Shown here piece after piece: positions 34,035-43,802 of a stretch of DNA of 64,000 nucleotides (position 1 is its first letter; every line of letters begins with the position of its first letter). The translations under genes and the position numbers were made by a program. The stretch is from Sinorhizobium arboris LMG 14919. Its GTDB lineage: Bacteria; Pseudomonadota; Alphaproteobacteria; Rhizobiales; Rhizobiaceae. The notes under the pieces were generated by a model that worked only from the letters and a program-made list of their open reading frames with translations, ran no database searches and was not told where the DNA came from. The stretch lies in NCBI RefSeq assembly GCF_000427465.1, contig NZ_ATYB01000014.1, forward strand, positions 1,883,570-1,947,569, given 5' to 3'.

Positions 34035-34063
34035 GGTTTTTTCCATGTCCCCGTGAAAAAACC
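34035..34063 (+). terminator. Stem-loop between anti-sigma and receptor genes
   Basis: GGTTTTTTC and GAAAAAACC pair perfectly over 9 bp around 11 bases. It contains the GTG at 34053, the first possible receptor start, which makes the ATG at 34137 more likely. It may separate regulator from receptor expression. Confidence 0.4.
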
Positions 34064-34136
34064 GATCTGCCGCTTTGTCTATCTGGTCGAGGGCACCGGG
34101 GGCGGTGCCTGTGACAAGCAGAAGATTGGGCATATC

Positions 34137-36785
34137 ATGGCATATGGGGCAGCGCCGAAGCGCGACAGAAACTTCACCACCAGGCACCTTCGCGGTTTCC
34201 TTCTTTCAACCTCGGCGGCGATCGCCGTGATCTGCACTGCGCCGCAAACGGCTGCCCAGGTCATCGCTGCCGGGCCGGAGCAGTCGCAAGCGGTCCGGAA
34301 TTTCGATATCCCGTCGCAGCCTTTGGCTTCGGCGCTCGCCCTTTTCAACCGCCAGTCCGGCATCCAGATCAGCCAGGCCGCATCGGCTGCGGCACCGAAC
34401 ATTACGACGCGAGCGGTGCGCGGAAGCATGACTCCGGAGCAGGCGCTGGCGCAGCTGCTGGACGGCACGGGAGTGCACTATCTGTTCACGGCTAATCGCG
34501 CGGCGGTCATCGGCACCGCGCAGGAGACCGGAGCCGGCGCAGAGGAAGGCGCGACCGTTCTCAGGCGGATTGTCGTGACCGGCAAGACCGGGCGAAACGC
34601 CAATTCGGGCGCCGGCTTTCAGGGGACGCCCGACTGGGTCTACAAGGAACCGGCTTCCGTCAGCGTCGTTTCGCGTGAGGCGGTGCAGAGCCGGGCGGCG
34701 CGCAACGCCAACGACGTGCTCGACACGGTTGCCGGCGTCACCAGCAACCGTTCGGAAGCGCAGAACCCCGGCATCGCCATCAATGTGCGCGGCCTCCAGG
34801 ATCAGAACCGGGTCACCACCATGATCGACGGCGCGCGGCAGGATTTCCAGCGCGGCGGGCACGGCGCCAGCCAACGCGTCTATGTGGACACGGCCTTCCT
34901 TCGGTCGGTGGAGGTCGAGAAAGGCGCGGTCGCCGGCGTCGGCGGCGCAGGCTCGCTGGGCGGCTTGGTGAATTTCCGCACGGTTACGGCGGACGACATC
35001 ATAAAGCCGGACCGGGACTGGGGCGCCGAGCTTAACGCCGAGACCGGCACCAATGCCTATTATTTCAACGGCTCTCTGATCGGTGCCGCCAGGTTCTCGG
35101 AGGACTTCTCCGTTCTCGGCGGGATCAGCCGCAAGCGTGTCGGCGACTATGAATTCGGCCAGAACGGCAAAGCCCCGCTGCTCGATCTCGCAGTCACGAC
35201 CGCCGTCGACGATGCCTTCCTGTTCTCGCGTCTGGAAACCTTCGGCACGCTCGTGAAAGTCGAGGGGTCGCCGTCGGACGACTTCACCTTCGACCTCAGC
35301 TGGCTTCGCAACGACTCCGAGGCGATACAGGGCGGACTCGTCTTCGGCGACCTGCGCGACGACCCGCAGAACTATCTCAACAACACCGTCAGCTCATCCT
35401 TCGAATGGGATCCCGACAGCGAACTGATCGACCTCAAGGGGCGCCTCTGGTACAACCGGTTGGTCAATGACGAACTGCGCGATTATACCCCGAGGCTTCC
35501 GATCACCTATGCGATGACGAGCTTCGGCGGCAGCCTCGACAATACGAGCCGCTTCGAAACGGCTCTGGGCGACCTCTCGCTGAATTACGGCGGCGAGGCC
35601 TATTCCGACGACGGCAAGACGACCACGCCGCCTCTCGTCGATGAGAACGGCTTCGACGAAGCCTACGGTTACAAGGGATTGAATCCGGTCGGCCGCCGGT
35701 CGATGACAAGCGCGTTTCTCAACGCCACCCTGGAGCACGACGATTGGCTGGAGATCGGTGCGGGCCTCCGGTACGACCGATACCGCCTGAAGGGATTCAC
35801 GGAAGTCGGAGGGAGGACGCCACGCTATATTGTGGTTCCTGGAGTGTGCGGCTATTTTTATGACGACGGTGAGTGCGCCTATTACGACGAAGACCCCGTT
35901 TATGGCGGCGGTGAAGCGGTCTTGGAACGAGTCGATATCGACAAGTCAGGCGGCGCGCTTCTTCCGTCGGCGCGGATCGCCGTCGTGCCCTTCGAAGGAA
36001 TTCAGCCCTTCGTTACCTATGCGCATACCTACCGGCCGCCATCCGTCATGGAAGCGCTGACCTCGGGCGGTCATCCCGGTGATGCCATCGCCACCTATAT
36101 CCCCAACCCGTACCTCAAGCCGGAACGGGGCCGGACATGGGAGCTCGGGATCAATATCGCACGGGACGGACTGTTAACGGCCGACGACAGCCTGCGCCTC
36201 AAGACCGTCTACTTCGACAGGACCGTTCAGGAGTATATCACGCTTGGAAATGGTTACTTCGCCACCTTCGACAAAAACCTCTTCCAGCACGTCAATCTCG
36301 ACGGCGATACCAGGATGAACGGGGTCGAGATCGAGGCGAACTACGACATGGGAAGCGCCTATGTCGGCGCCTCGTATACCTACCTGAAAACCGATTACGC
36401 CGACTCCTACAGTTACTCCGGGCCGACCGGGAGCTCGCTTGCCGCGAGCGGCAACACGCCGGTGCCGTCGGTTCTGTTCGTCCCACCCGAGAACAAATTC
36501 ACGCTCGATGCCGGCATCCGCCTGTTCGAGCGGAAGCTGGTTCTCGGCGGACGCGCGACCTATGTCGGCGATTCAAAGCCCACCGTCGGTCAGTTGGCGG
36601 GCCTTTTCAACACCGCGGGCTACAAGGTCTTCGATATCTACGGCTCCTACAGCTTCTCGGAAAGCGCCAAACTGCGCTTCGCCATCAACAACATAACCGA
36701 TGAGCAATATGCACCGGCCCTGGGTGCCTTCTACTATCCGGCGCCGGGACGGACCGCGACGGTCGCCCTGAACTTCAAGTTCTAA
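34137..36785 (+). CDS. hasR: TonB-dependent hemophore/haem receptor with STN signalling domain (HasR-like)
   Basis: An 882-residue outer-membrane receptor from the ATG at 34137 (a GTG at 34053 adds 28). After a signal peptide comes an STN domain (FDIPSQPLASALALFNRQSG to about residue 115), which signals to FecR-type regulators; a TonB-box-like segment (LRRIVVTG); the plug (DVLDTVAGVTSNRSEAQNPG and VNVRGLQDQNRVTTMIDG); and a 22-strand barrel ending VALNFKF. Motifs THTYRPPSVMEAL-like (AHTYRPPSVMEAL) and PYLKPERGRTWELGINI are typical of haem/haemoglobin receptors. The neighbouring hemophore gene identifies it as HasR-like. Confidence 0.85.
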   Translation: MAYGAAPKRDRNFTTRHLRGFLLSTSAAIAVICTAPQTAAQVIAAGPEQSQAVRNFDIPSQPLASALALFNRQSGIQISQAASAAAPNITTRAVRGSMTPEQALAQLLDGTGVHYLFTANRAAVIGTAQETGAGAEEGATVLRRIVVTGKTGRNANSGAGFQGTPDWVYKEPASVSVVSREAVQSRAARNANDVLDTVAGVTSNRSEAQNPGIAINVRGLQDQNRVTTMIDGARQDFQRGGHGASQRVYVDTAFLRSVEVEKGAVAGVGGAGSLGGLVNFRTVTADDIIKPDRDWGAELNAETGTNAYYFNGSLIGAARFSEDFSVLGGISRKRVGDYEFGQNGKAPLLDLAVTTAVDDAFLFSRLETFGTLVKVEGSPSDDFTFDLSWLRNDSEAIQGGLVFGDLRDDPQNYLNNTVSSSFEWDPDSELIDLKGRLWYNRLVNDELRDYTPRLPITYAMTSFGGSLDNTSRFETALGDLSLNYGGEAYSDDGKTTTPPLVDENGFDEAYGYKGLNPVGRRSMTSAFLNATLEHDDWLEIGAGLRYDRYRLKGFTEVGGRTPRYIVVPGVCGYFYDDGECAYYDEDPVYGGGEAVLERVDIDKSGGALLPSARIAVVPFEGIQPFVTYAHTYRPPSVMEALTSGGHPGDAIATYIPNPYLKPERGRTWELGINIARDGLLTADDSLRLKTVYFDRTVQEYITLGNGYFATFDKNLFQHVNLDGDTRMNGVEIEANYDMGSAYVGASYTYLKTDYADSYSYSGPTGSSLAASGNTPVPSVLFVPPENKFTLDAGIRLFERKLVLGGRATYVGDSKPTVGQLAGLFNTAGYKVFDIYGSYSFSESAKLRFAINNITDEQYAPALGAFYYPAPGRTATVALNFKF

Positions 36786-36927
36786 AGTGGTTCGAGTGAA
36801 GCGGATGGCACGGTTCCGTCCGGCAACGCTCCAGGGGAGTGGCGGGCCTGAGACTTATCCCTTCTCACCGTGAACGAAGGTCGCGGCAGCGGGATGAGGG
36901 GCATTCGCTTCGCTCTGCGTAACGACG

Positions 36928-36950
36928 ACCGGAGCGCTTCTCGCTCCGGT
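36928..36950 (+). terminator. Hairpin between receptor and hemophore genes
   Basis: ACCGGAGCG-CTTCT-CGCTCCGGT is a perfect 9-bp stem with a 5-base loop but no T-tract. It lies in a 275-base gap and could stabilise a separate hemophore transcript, a known way to raise hemophore levels relative to receptor. Confidence 0.4.
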
Positions 36951-37060
36951 TCAATCAAAACGAAAAGCCACTTCGGGCGACAAGACATGGGACAATTGCT
37001 CACAGCACACTGTCGCAGGATCAACCTGCGGCCATCGTTCAAAACCAAGGAAAACTCACC

Positions 37061-37870
37061 ATGGTTGCAACCATCAATCTGACAGCCGCAAGCGCCAACC
37101 TCCTCAACTACTTTAAGGCTTGGTCCAACAATCTGAACTACGAGGGCAACGGGCAGTTCGACTCGACGATTCCGCCTTACGACGAGTGGGCAGGCGGCAA
37201 TGTCGACGGCGGCACGAATTCCGGCGTCATTCTCGAAGGCAATTTCTCCTATATCATCCCTGCCGGATTCACGGGTACCGTCGACAGCCTCGAATTCGGC
37301 AGGAGCCTCAGTGAGTCTTCGTCCGGCTTCGAGATGGCGTCGACGCAGCTGAGCATCGATCTCGGCGGCGCGAGCCCGTCCAAAACCTTCACCGGCGCGA
37401 TCTATTCGCTAACCCACAACAGCAACGTCGACTCGGACCCGCTGGCGAACTTCACGGGAGTCACCTCGCAAAGCGGAAAACAGCAGGCCGGCCTTTTCGA
37501 CTACCTCGGAGAGGTCGGGACGGTCCAGAACGGCACCTCCGGCAATGATTGGCTCTATAGCTTCGACGGCAACGACACGCTGAACGGCGGTGCCGGCCGC
37601 GACCGCTTCGTCTTCGACCGGGACATCGACGGTGCGCTGTTGTCGACGATCGGCAAGGACGTCGTCAGCGGCTTCACCGCCGGCACCAATGGCGACATCG
37701 TCCGCCTCGCGCTGCAGAGCACGGCCTTCGACAGCTTCGCCGAGGTCTATGCGGCCTCGACGCAGGTCGGCGCCAACACGGTCATCAACCTCGGCTCGCT
37801 CGGCGACATCACCTTGAACGGCGTGACCAAGACTGCCCTGGTCGCCGGCAACTTCGAATTCGTCGCTTGA
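37061..37870 (+). CDS. hasA: HasA-like hemophore fused to an RTX-type C-terminal secretion domain
   Basis: A 269-residue secreted protein without a signal peptide. Residues 1-160 resemble HasA: the SYIIPAGFTGTVDSLEFG stretch aligns with the Serratia segment that carries haem ligand Tyr75, making Y64 the likely ligand. No histidine occurs in the first ~60 residues, so the usual His32 ligand is absent, and the helper His83 is also missing. Residues ~165-269 are an RTX/serralysin-type tail (GTSGNDWLYSFDGNDTLNGG, then AGRDRFVFDRD) not found in classical ~190-residue HasA. AAGGAAAA precedes the ATG. The next two genes should export it. Confidence 0.8.
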   Translation: MVATINLTAASANLLNYFKAWSNNLNYEGNGQFDSTIPPYDEWAGGNVDGGTNSGVILEGNFSYIIPAGFTGTVDSLEFGRSLSESSSGFEMASTQLSIDLGGASPSKTFTGAIYSLTHNSNVDSDPLANFTGVTSQSGKQQAGLFDYLGEVGTVQNGTSGNDWLYSFDGNDTLNGGAGRDRFVFDRDIDGALLSTIGKDVVSGFTAGTNGDIVRLALQSTAFDSFAEVYAASTQVGANTVINLGSLGDITLNGVTKTALVAGNFEFVA

Positions 37871-37891
37871 TCCCGCGGACTCGAAATCGGC

Positions 37892-39742
37892 ATGTTTGGA
37901 AAATCCAAACGGACGCCGCCGCAGCTTGAAGCTGCGGCGGTGATCCCGGCAGCCAGGACAGCCTTCACCGGGCTAGCAATCATCAGCGGCATTGTAAACC
38001 TGCTGGCGCTGACCTCTCCCTTGTTCATGCTGCAGGTCTACGACCGGGTCCTGGCAAGCCGCAGCCTCCCGACCCTCGTCGGGCTCGCCGGGCTCGCCAC
38101 CCTCATGTACGGCTTCCAGGCGCTGCTGGAAGTCGTGCGCTCGCGGCTCCTGCTCCGGATCGGAGAAAGCGTCGACCATCGGCTTTCGGGACACGTGCAC
38201 AGCGCCATCCTTCGCCTGCCGCTCGAAACGCGCATGCCCGGCGACGGGCTGCAGCCGCTTCGCGACCTGGACAATGTCAGGGGCTTCCTGGCCGGTCCCG
38301 GCCCGACGGCTTTCTTCGACCTGCCCTGGATGCCGGTCTACCTCGGAATATGCTTCCTTTTCCATTTCTGGATCGGGATGACGGCGTTGGTCGGGGCGCT
38401 CGTTCTCGCGGCAATGACCTTGCTGACCGATCGTTTCTCAGTGCAGCCGACCAGAGACGCGACCCGCTACGGCACCGACCGCAACGCTTTTATGGAAGCT
38501 GCCCGCCGCAATGCCGAAACCGTACGGGCCCTCGGCCTTGAGATGCGCCTGCAGGAACGCTGGCAGTCTGCAAATCATCTGTACCTCGGGGCGAATCGTC
38601 GTGCGGCCGACGTAGCCGGTGCCTTCGGTTCCGTGTCGAGGATGCTGCGGATGATCCTGCAATCGGCAATCCTCGGCGTCGGCGCATGGCTCGTCATCGG
38701 CCAGCAGGTATCCGCGGGCGTCATGGTGGCAAGCTCGATCATGATGGGAAGGGCCCTCGCTCCCGTCGACCTCGCCATCGGCTCCTGGAAGCCTTTCCTG
38801 ATGGCGCGACAGAGCTGGGAACGGCTCCGGAACCTGCTGCAGCTCATCCCGCCCGCACGGCCGCCAATGCCCCTTCCCGCCCCGAAATCGACGCTGACCG
38901 TGGAGGGTCTCACCGTCATTCCGCCCGGCTCAGGCGGAAAGCCGACGGTGGCCGGCGTAAGCTTTTCCGTCCCGGCCGGGGGAGCCGTCGGCATCATCGG
39001 GCCAAGCGGCTCCGGAAAGTCGACGATCACCCGCGCGCTGGTCGGCGCCTGGCAGCCGGCCGGCGGCAAGGTGCGGCTTGACGGCGCCGGCTACGAGCAA
39101 TGGGACCGTGAAGAACTCGGCCGGCACATCGGCTATCTTCCGCAAGGCGTCGAACTCTTCGACGGGACGATCGCGGAGAACATATCCCGCTTCGAAAACA
39201 GTCCCGACCCGACGGCCATCGTCAAGGCGGCGCAGGCTGCGGGCGTTCACGATCTCATCGTGACGTTCGAACATGGGTATGAGACGCGCATCGGCGAGGC
39301 CGGCTCGGCTCTTTCCGCCGGACAGCGCCAGCGTATCGGTCTTGCCCGGGCGCTCTACAACGATCCCTTCCTGGTGGTGCTGGACGAGCCCAACGCCAAT
39401 CTCGATGCGGAAGGCGAGAAAGCGGTCATCGACGCGATCCTGTCGGTGAGACGCCGGGGAGGCATTGCGGTGGTGGTGGCCCATCGGCCGAGCGCCATCG
39501 GCGCGGCGGACCTGGTCCTCGTCGTCGATAACGGCCAGGTCAAGGCATTCGGCCCGAAGGACGAGGTCCTCTCCCAGGTGCTCAAGCTGCCGGTTCGCGA
39601 GGCCGGCGCACCTCCTGCGGCAGTCCGCTCCTTCTCGGTTTCGGGAAGAGCCCTCGCACCGCTCAAGGTGGTTACGAGTACCGGCAACGAGCCAACGATG
39701 TCAGAGGCGGTCGAAGCGGAGAACATCGATGTCAAGCAATGA
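37892..39742 (+). CDS. hasD: Type I secretion ABC transporter (HasD/PrtD family)
   Basis: A 616-residue permease-ATPase fusion. Up to residue ~300 it has six transmembrane segments (FTGLAIISGIVNLLALTSPL, LFMLQVYDRVLASRSLPTL). The nucleotide-binding domain has Walker A GPSGSGKST, signature LSAGQRQRIGLARAL and Walker B LVVLDEPNANLD. There is no C39 peptidase domain, as expected for RTX/hemophore exporters. It begins 22 bases after the hemophore gene and overlaps the adaptor gene by 14 bases. Confidence 0.92.
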   Translation: MFGKSKRTPPQLEAAAVIPAARTAFTGLAIISGIVNLLALTSPLFMLQVYDRVLASRSLPTLVGLAGLATLMYGFQALLEVVRSRLLLRIGESVDHRLSGHVHSAILRLPLETRMPGDGLQPLRDLDNVRGFLAGPGPTAFFDLPWMPVYLGICFLFHFWIGMTALVGALVLAAMTLLTDRFSVQPTRDATRYGTDRNAFMEAARRNAETVRALGLEMRLQERWQSANHLYLGANRRAADVAGAFGSVSRMLRMILQSAILGVGAWLVIGQQVSAGVMVASSIMMGRALAPVDLAIGSWKPFLMARQSWERLRNLLQLIPPARPPMPLPAPKSTLTVEGLTVIPPGSGGKPTVAGVSFSVPAGGAVGIIGPSGSGKSTITRALVGAWQPAGGKVRLDGAGYEQWDREELGRHIGYLPQGVELFDGTIAENISRFENSPDPTAIVKAAQAAGVHDLIVTFEHGYETRIGEAGSALSAGQRQRIGLARALYNDPFLVVLDEPNANLDAEGEKAVIDAILSVRRRGGIAVVVAHRPSAIGAADLVLVVDNGQVKAFGPKDEVLSQVLKLPVREAGAPPAAVRSFSVSGRALAPLKVVTSTGNEPTMSEAVEAENIDVKQ

Positions 39743-41039
39743 AGCCGAAGCCGTTACCCGATCCGTCCGCCGGCACCTCGCTGTCGGCATGTGCGTCGGT
39801 CTGGCACTGTTGGCAACTGCCGGCGCCTGGGCAGCGACGACGCAATTGGCGGGGGCCCTCGTTGCGTCGGGCCACTTCGTCGTCGACTCCCATGTCAAGA
39901 AAGTCCAGCACCCGACCGGCGGCGTCGTTGGTGAGATCCTGGTGGAGGAAGGTGACAAGGTCGAGGCGGGCCAGGTCCTGATGCGTCTGGATCCGACGCA
40001 GACCAGGGCGAACCTCGGCATCGTGACGAAGCGCATGGACGAACTCATGGCGCGCCTCGCGCGTCTGGAGGCGGAAAGGGACGACCGCGCCGATCTGGAA
40101 TTTCCGGCGGACCTGACGGCCCGAGCGGGGGAAATGGCCGTCGCCTCCGCCATTGACAGCGAGCGCAAGCTCTTCGAATACCGCAGGCGGTCGCGGGAGG
40201 GGCGCAGATCGCAGCTGCTCGAACGTATCGCCCAGCTCGAGCATGAAATCGCCGGCCTCAAGGCCCAGCAGCAGGCTCATGAACGGGGTCTTTCGATACT
40301 CGAAGGTGAAATCGCGTCTCTGCGGAGCCTGCATCAGAGAGGCATCGTATCGGTGCAGCGATTGAACGAGCTGGAAACGAGGGCGGCAACCTTCGAGGGC
40401 CTGCGCGGCGAGAAAATCGCTCAGCAGGCCCAGGCGGCGGGCCGGATTGCCGAGACGAAATTGCAGATCCTGCAGATCGACGAGGATCTCAAGACGGAGG
40501 TCGGCCGGGAGTTGCGGGAAGTGCAGGCACAGCTCGGCGAGTTCACCGAACGCAAGATCGCCGCTGAGGATCAGCTGAAACGCATCGATATGCTCGCCCC
40601 GCAGAGCGGCATCGTGCATCAGCTCGACGTCCATACGGTTGGTGGCGTGATCTCGCCGGCCGATGTCGTCATGTCCATCGGGCCCGACAGCGACAGGCTG
40701 GCGATCGAAGCGCGCATACGGCCGCAGGACATCGACCAGATCCAGCTCGGTCAGGCCGTCGTCCTGCGGTTGTCGGCCTTCAATCAGCGAACGACGCCCG
40801 AGCTCGGCGGGTCGGTATCCCGCATCGCCGCCGATCTTACCGAAGACCCCCGAAGCGGCCTCTCCTACTACGTCGTTCGCGTCGCCCTGTCCGGCGCCGA
40901 ACTCTCGCGGCTGGGTTCCCTTGAGCCTCTTCCGGGCATGCCGGCCGAGGCCTTCATCCAAACGGGGCAACGAACGGCGCTTTCCTATCTGGTCAAACCC
41001 CTGTCGGACCAGATCAGTCGGGCATTTCGTGAGGAATAG
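39729..41039 (+). CDS. hasE: HlyD-family periplasmic adaptor of type I secretion (HasE/PrtE family)
   Basis: A 436-residue membrane-fusion protein. One N-terminal helix (LAVGMCVGLALLATAGAWAA) is followed by a lipoyl half (VQHPTGGVVGEILVEEGDKV), a long coiled-coil hairpin (about 90-270), the second lipoyl half (DMLAPQSGIVHQLDVHTVGG) and a C-terminal barrel (VVRVALSGAELSRLG). It couples the ABC protein to a TolC-type channel. No TolC or dedicated TonB (HasB) gene follows, so these are presumably supplied from elsewhere. Confidence 0.9.
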   Translation: MSSNEAEAVTRSVRRHLAVGMCVGLALLATAGAWAATTQLAGALVASGHFVVDSHVKKVQHPTGGVVGEILVEEGDKVEAGQVLMRLDPTQTRANLGIVTKRMDELMARLARLEAERDDRADLEFPADLTARAGEMAVASAIDSERKLFEYRRRSREGRRSQLLERIAQLEHEIAGLKAQQQAHERGLSILEGEIASLRSLHQRGIVSVQRLNELETRAATFEGLRGEKIAQQAQAAGRIAETKLQILQIDEDLKTEVGRELREVQAQLGEFTERKIAAEDQLKRIDMLAPQSGIVHQLDVHTVGGVISPADVVMSIGPDSDRLAIEARIRPQDIDQIQLGQAVVLRLSAFNQRTTPELGGSVSRIAADLTEDPRSGLSYYVVRVALSGAELSRLGSLEPLPGMPAEAFIQTGQRTALSYLVKPLSDQISRAFREE

Positions 41040-41051
41040 GACGCGATTGCT

Positions 41052-42134
41052 CTACGGATAGCCGATCGGCGCGATGAACCCGAGTTCGAGCAGCTGCGCC
41101 GATCCGGAGAACCGCGTCGAGCATGCATCGGAAAAGTCGAACTCGCCGGCCTCCTGAAGATTGTCCAGCATCTTGCGGTAGACGGCCGCAGCATCGAAAT
41201 ACTGCCCGTCGGCGACTGCCTGCTCGATCTTGTCTTTATAGTCGGAGAAGAACTTGAAGTGCAGCAATACGCCGGAGACGGCGGGGAAATTCCTTTCGCA
41301 GGGCAGCGGCTGGTGGATGCTGACGCCGAGGCTGCAATTCCCGTCCCAGAAGATCACAGGATATTTGATGAGTTCGAGCAGATGGTCGAACTTGCGCTTC
41401 CGCGGGCCGCCCGTGATGCTGATCGCCCGCTTCGTATAGCTGATCTCGTATCCGGAGCCGTCGAAATGGTCGGCGATTTCCCACGGCATGAGGCCATCGC
41501 CGTCGAGCGTGGCAGCTCCGAGCCGACCGATCGGATACATGTCGAGCATGGGGGCTGCGAGGCGCTTCTCCCCTTTGCTCTCCAGCGCCTGCAGAAGAGC
41601 ACCGAGCGGCCGGTTCTCGCAGTCCTCGTAAATCAGGAACTCGTCGGAATCGACATTGAGATACCACCGGTCCCAGCCATAGCGCTCGAACAGAGCTTCA
41701 CGCCATTCGCGCCCCCTGCGGGCATCGCGATACCGCACCGGCGAACTCCAAAGGTCCACATCCTCCTGCGCAAGCAGATATTCCCGCGTCCCGTCCGACG
41801 ATACGTCATCGACGCAGATGAAGCGGGTAACGCCGAGCCTTCTGTAGTGGCTCAGAAATGACGGCAGCAACTTGCGGTCGTTATGCGTATTGAACACGAG
41901 CGGAATGTCGCTCTTGCCGAGTGGCCTCTGGCCGCCCTCGATCAGGCATGACATCTCGATCGACCGTCTCCGCTTGCGGATACGCGCCGTGAGCTTGTAG
42001 GTCTCGTAGCGGGTAAGTACGCGATCGAATATCCCTCTCCGACCCCGCTCATTCTCAGCTTGGCGAAAGGGATAGTGAAGATCTTTCAAGGTTCGCTCCG
42101 ATCGGCCGCTGCAGGAGGATGCGTTTACCGGCAT
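41052..42134 (-). CDS. Glycosyltransferase family 2/92-like protein
   Basis: A 360-residue protein. LVFNTHNDRKLLPSFLSHYR, RLGVTRFICVDDVSSDGTRE and the DxD-like YLNVDSDEFLIYED are the donor-binding features of the GT2/GT92 (DUF23-like) group. HFKFFSDYKDKIEQAVADGQ near the C-terminus is typical of that group in rhizobia. The first ~60 residues are basic and may be over-extended, as no strong ribosome-binding site precedes the ATG at 42134. It is convergent with the Has cluster; acceptor unknown, probably surface polysaccharide. Confidence 0.8.
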   Translation of the reverse strand: MPVNASSCSGRSERTLKDLHYPFRQAENERGRRGIFDRVLTRYETYKLTARIRKRRRSIEMSCLIEGGQRPLGKSDIPLVFNTHNDRKLLPSFLSHYRRLGVTRFICVDDVSSDGTREYLLAQEDVDLWSSPVRYRDARRGREWREALFERYGWDRWYLNVDSDEFLIYEDCENRPLGALLQALESKGEKRLAAPMLDMYPIGRLGAATLDGDGLMPWEIADHFDGSGYEISYTKRAISITGGPRKRKFDHLLELIKYPVIFWDGNCSLGVSIHQPLPCERNFPAVSGVLLHFKFFSDYKDKIEQAVADGQYFDAAAVYRKMLDNLQEAGEFDFSDACSTRFSGSAQLLELGFIAPIGYP

Positions 42135-42508
42135 CGCCGCGAGAATTCAACTCCGCTGCAATCTGTGGCACTTGCCGCGGCAGGACTTCCGGCCGATGCG
42201 CTAGCAAAAAAAAGAGCCATTCGAGTGAATGTTACGCTTCCCGAAGATGTCCTGAAGCAGAAGATGCCTCCACCGAAGCCCACGGCGTTACGCGCTCTGG
42301 ATTTCTTGCTCGCGCTGCCAAGCACGAGATCGAACGGGCAAGTGCCGGCTGCGTCCCTTATCCTGAGTCCCGCTTGTCGGCTTAGGGCTTTTCCAGGAAA
42401 AAGCGTGACGGTCTCCGTCCGGGAATGCGCCGTTTCAAAAGTTTAGAACGACCCTCCATGCCGTACATTCGGCAAGCCATTAACGGATCTTTGAGAGGAG
42501 GAGAAAAA
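42135..42508. other. 374-base gap with a RIME-like repeat
   Basis: No convincing gene. It holds the repeat at 42384-42430. The rest is unremarkable GC-rich DNA. Confidence 0.45.
42384..42430. repeat. RIME-like repeat, copy 5
   Basis: AGGGCTTTTCCAGGAAAAAG followed by GACGGTCTCCGTCCGGGAAT. It is diverged at the left end compared with the copy at 7423. Confidence 0.5.
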
Positions 42509-42584
<76 letters not shown>

Positions 42585-42710
42585 GACCGGAACCGCTTCG
42601 CTGCGGTCTGGTGGGGCGTATAATGGCGTTCGCCGGGCTTGTCCAGCGCCCTTTGCAAGTTTTCTGCAAAAATTTCAGCCGGTGCATTCGCGCGTCCCTC
42701 GTGCCGCGCT

Positions 42711-43628
42711 TCAGGCCACCAACTCCCCTTCGGCAACTTTTACCGCATGGCCGCCTATCCGCGCGCTCGCGATTTTGCCCTCCGCTATATCAAGATGCAG
42801 GTGTATGAAGGACGGGCGGCCCATTTCCACGCCCTGCTCGATCAGCATGGGATGATGGCCGTCGACCAGGCCGTCGAAAAAATTGATGGCGCCCGAAAGA
42901 GCGGCCGCGGCCGAGCCGGTCGCCGGGTCCTCCACCAGCCCCATGCCCGGGGCGAACATCCGGGCATGGAAGCGCGCCCTGTGGTTGATTCCGCCGCGGC
43001 AGTAGAGATAGGCCGCGGCGAGCCGGCCCTCGGCAAGCGGCGCCAGATGTTCCCAGCGCTGCGGATCGAATTCGACCGAAGCCGCCGCGCCCACGTCGTG
43101 CAGGGGTACCATGACAAATGGAACGCCAGCACTCCAGAAGGAAGGCACGTGATTTTCAAAGCCGACCTGCGTCGTCTTGAGTGCAAGTGCGTCGGCGATC
43201 TCCTGCCGGTCGAACTGCGCGTGAAGCCGGCTCGGTTTGCGCGGCAAATCGAATTCGGCGAAGGTCGCAGCCCCCGGCTTCAGCCGGACGGCAGCGCGGA
43301 CCGGCCCTACTTCCTCTTCCAGCACCTGCATCAGCTCGAGCGCACTGCCGACCTCACCGTAGCTTGCTTCCGCAATCGCCACGGCCGCCCCGACCGTCGG
43401 GTGTCCGGCAAAGGGCAGTTCGTGGGCCGGCGTGAATATCCGAAGGCGAGCGGAGTGGGCAGCACTGTCGGGTCGCAGGATGAAGACCGTTTCGGAAAGG
43501 TTGAACTCCTGGGCGATCGCCTGCATCGCTTCGTCGGTCAGCCCCTCGGCCTCGAACACCACTGCCAGAGGATTACCAGCCAGACGCCTCTCGGTGAAGA
43601 CATCGTAGATCGCGTAGCGCCGTGCCAT
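42711..43628 (-). CDS. PhzF family isomerase-like protein
   Basis: A 305-residue protein of the diaminopimelate-epimerase fold. MARRYAIYDVFTERRLAGNP, AQEFNLSETVFIL (catalytic-type Glu), LPFAGHPTVGAAVAIAE and EDPATGSAAAALSGAINFF are PhzF family signatures. Outside phenazine clusters the substrate is usually unknown. The ATG at 43628 begins the conserved domain. It is followed by the tRNA-Lys gene. Confidence 0.92.
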   Translation of the reverse strand: MARRYAIYDVFTERRLAGNPLAVVFEAEGLTDEAMQAIAQEFNLSETVFILRPDSAAHSARLRIFTPAHELPFAGHPTVGAAVAIAEASYGEVGSALELMQVLEEEVGPVRAAVRLKPGAATFAEFDLPRKPSRLHAQFDRQEIADALALKTTQVGFENHVPSFWSAGVPFVMVPLHDVGAAASVEFDPQRWEHLAPLAEGRLAAAYLYCRGGINHRARFHARMFAPGMGLVEDPATGSAAAALSGAINFFDGLVDGHHPMLIEQGVEMGRPSFIHLHLDIAEGKIASARIGGHAVKVAEGELVA

Positions 43629-43802
43629 ACATTTCCCCTTATCGGTCCGGGTCGCTGTGGATCGGGTCCGGATACGCTGCATCGCGGAACCCCGCTGACG
43701 ACGCCCCAGAGTCGGGTGCAGACTCTGGCGGTGCCGCGCCGCTCGCGACCTTGCAACGCCAACGCCCCGTCGGCAAGGCAAAAAGCCGCTTGCAGCGTTC
43801 CG

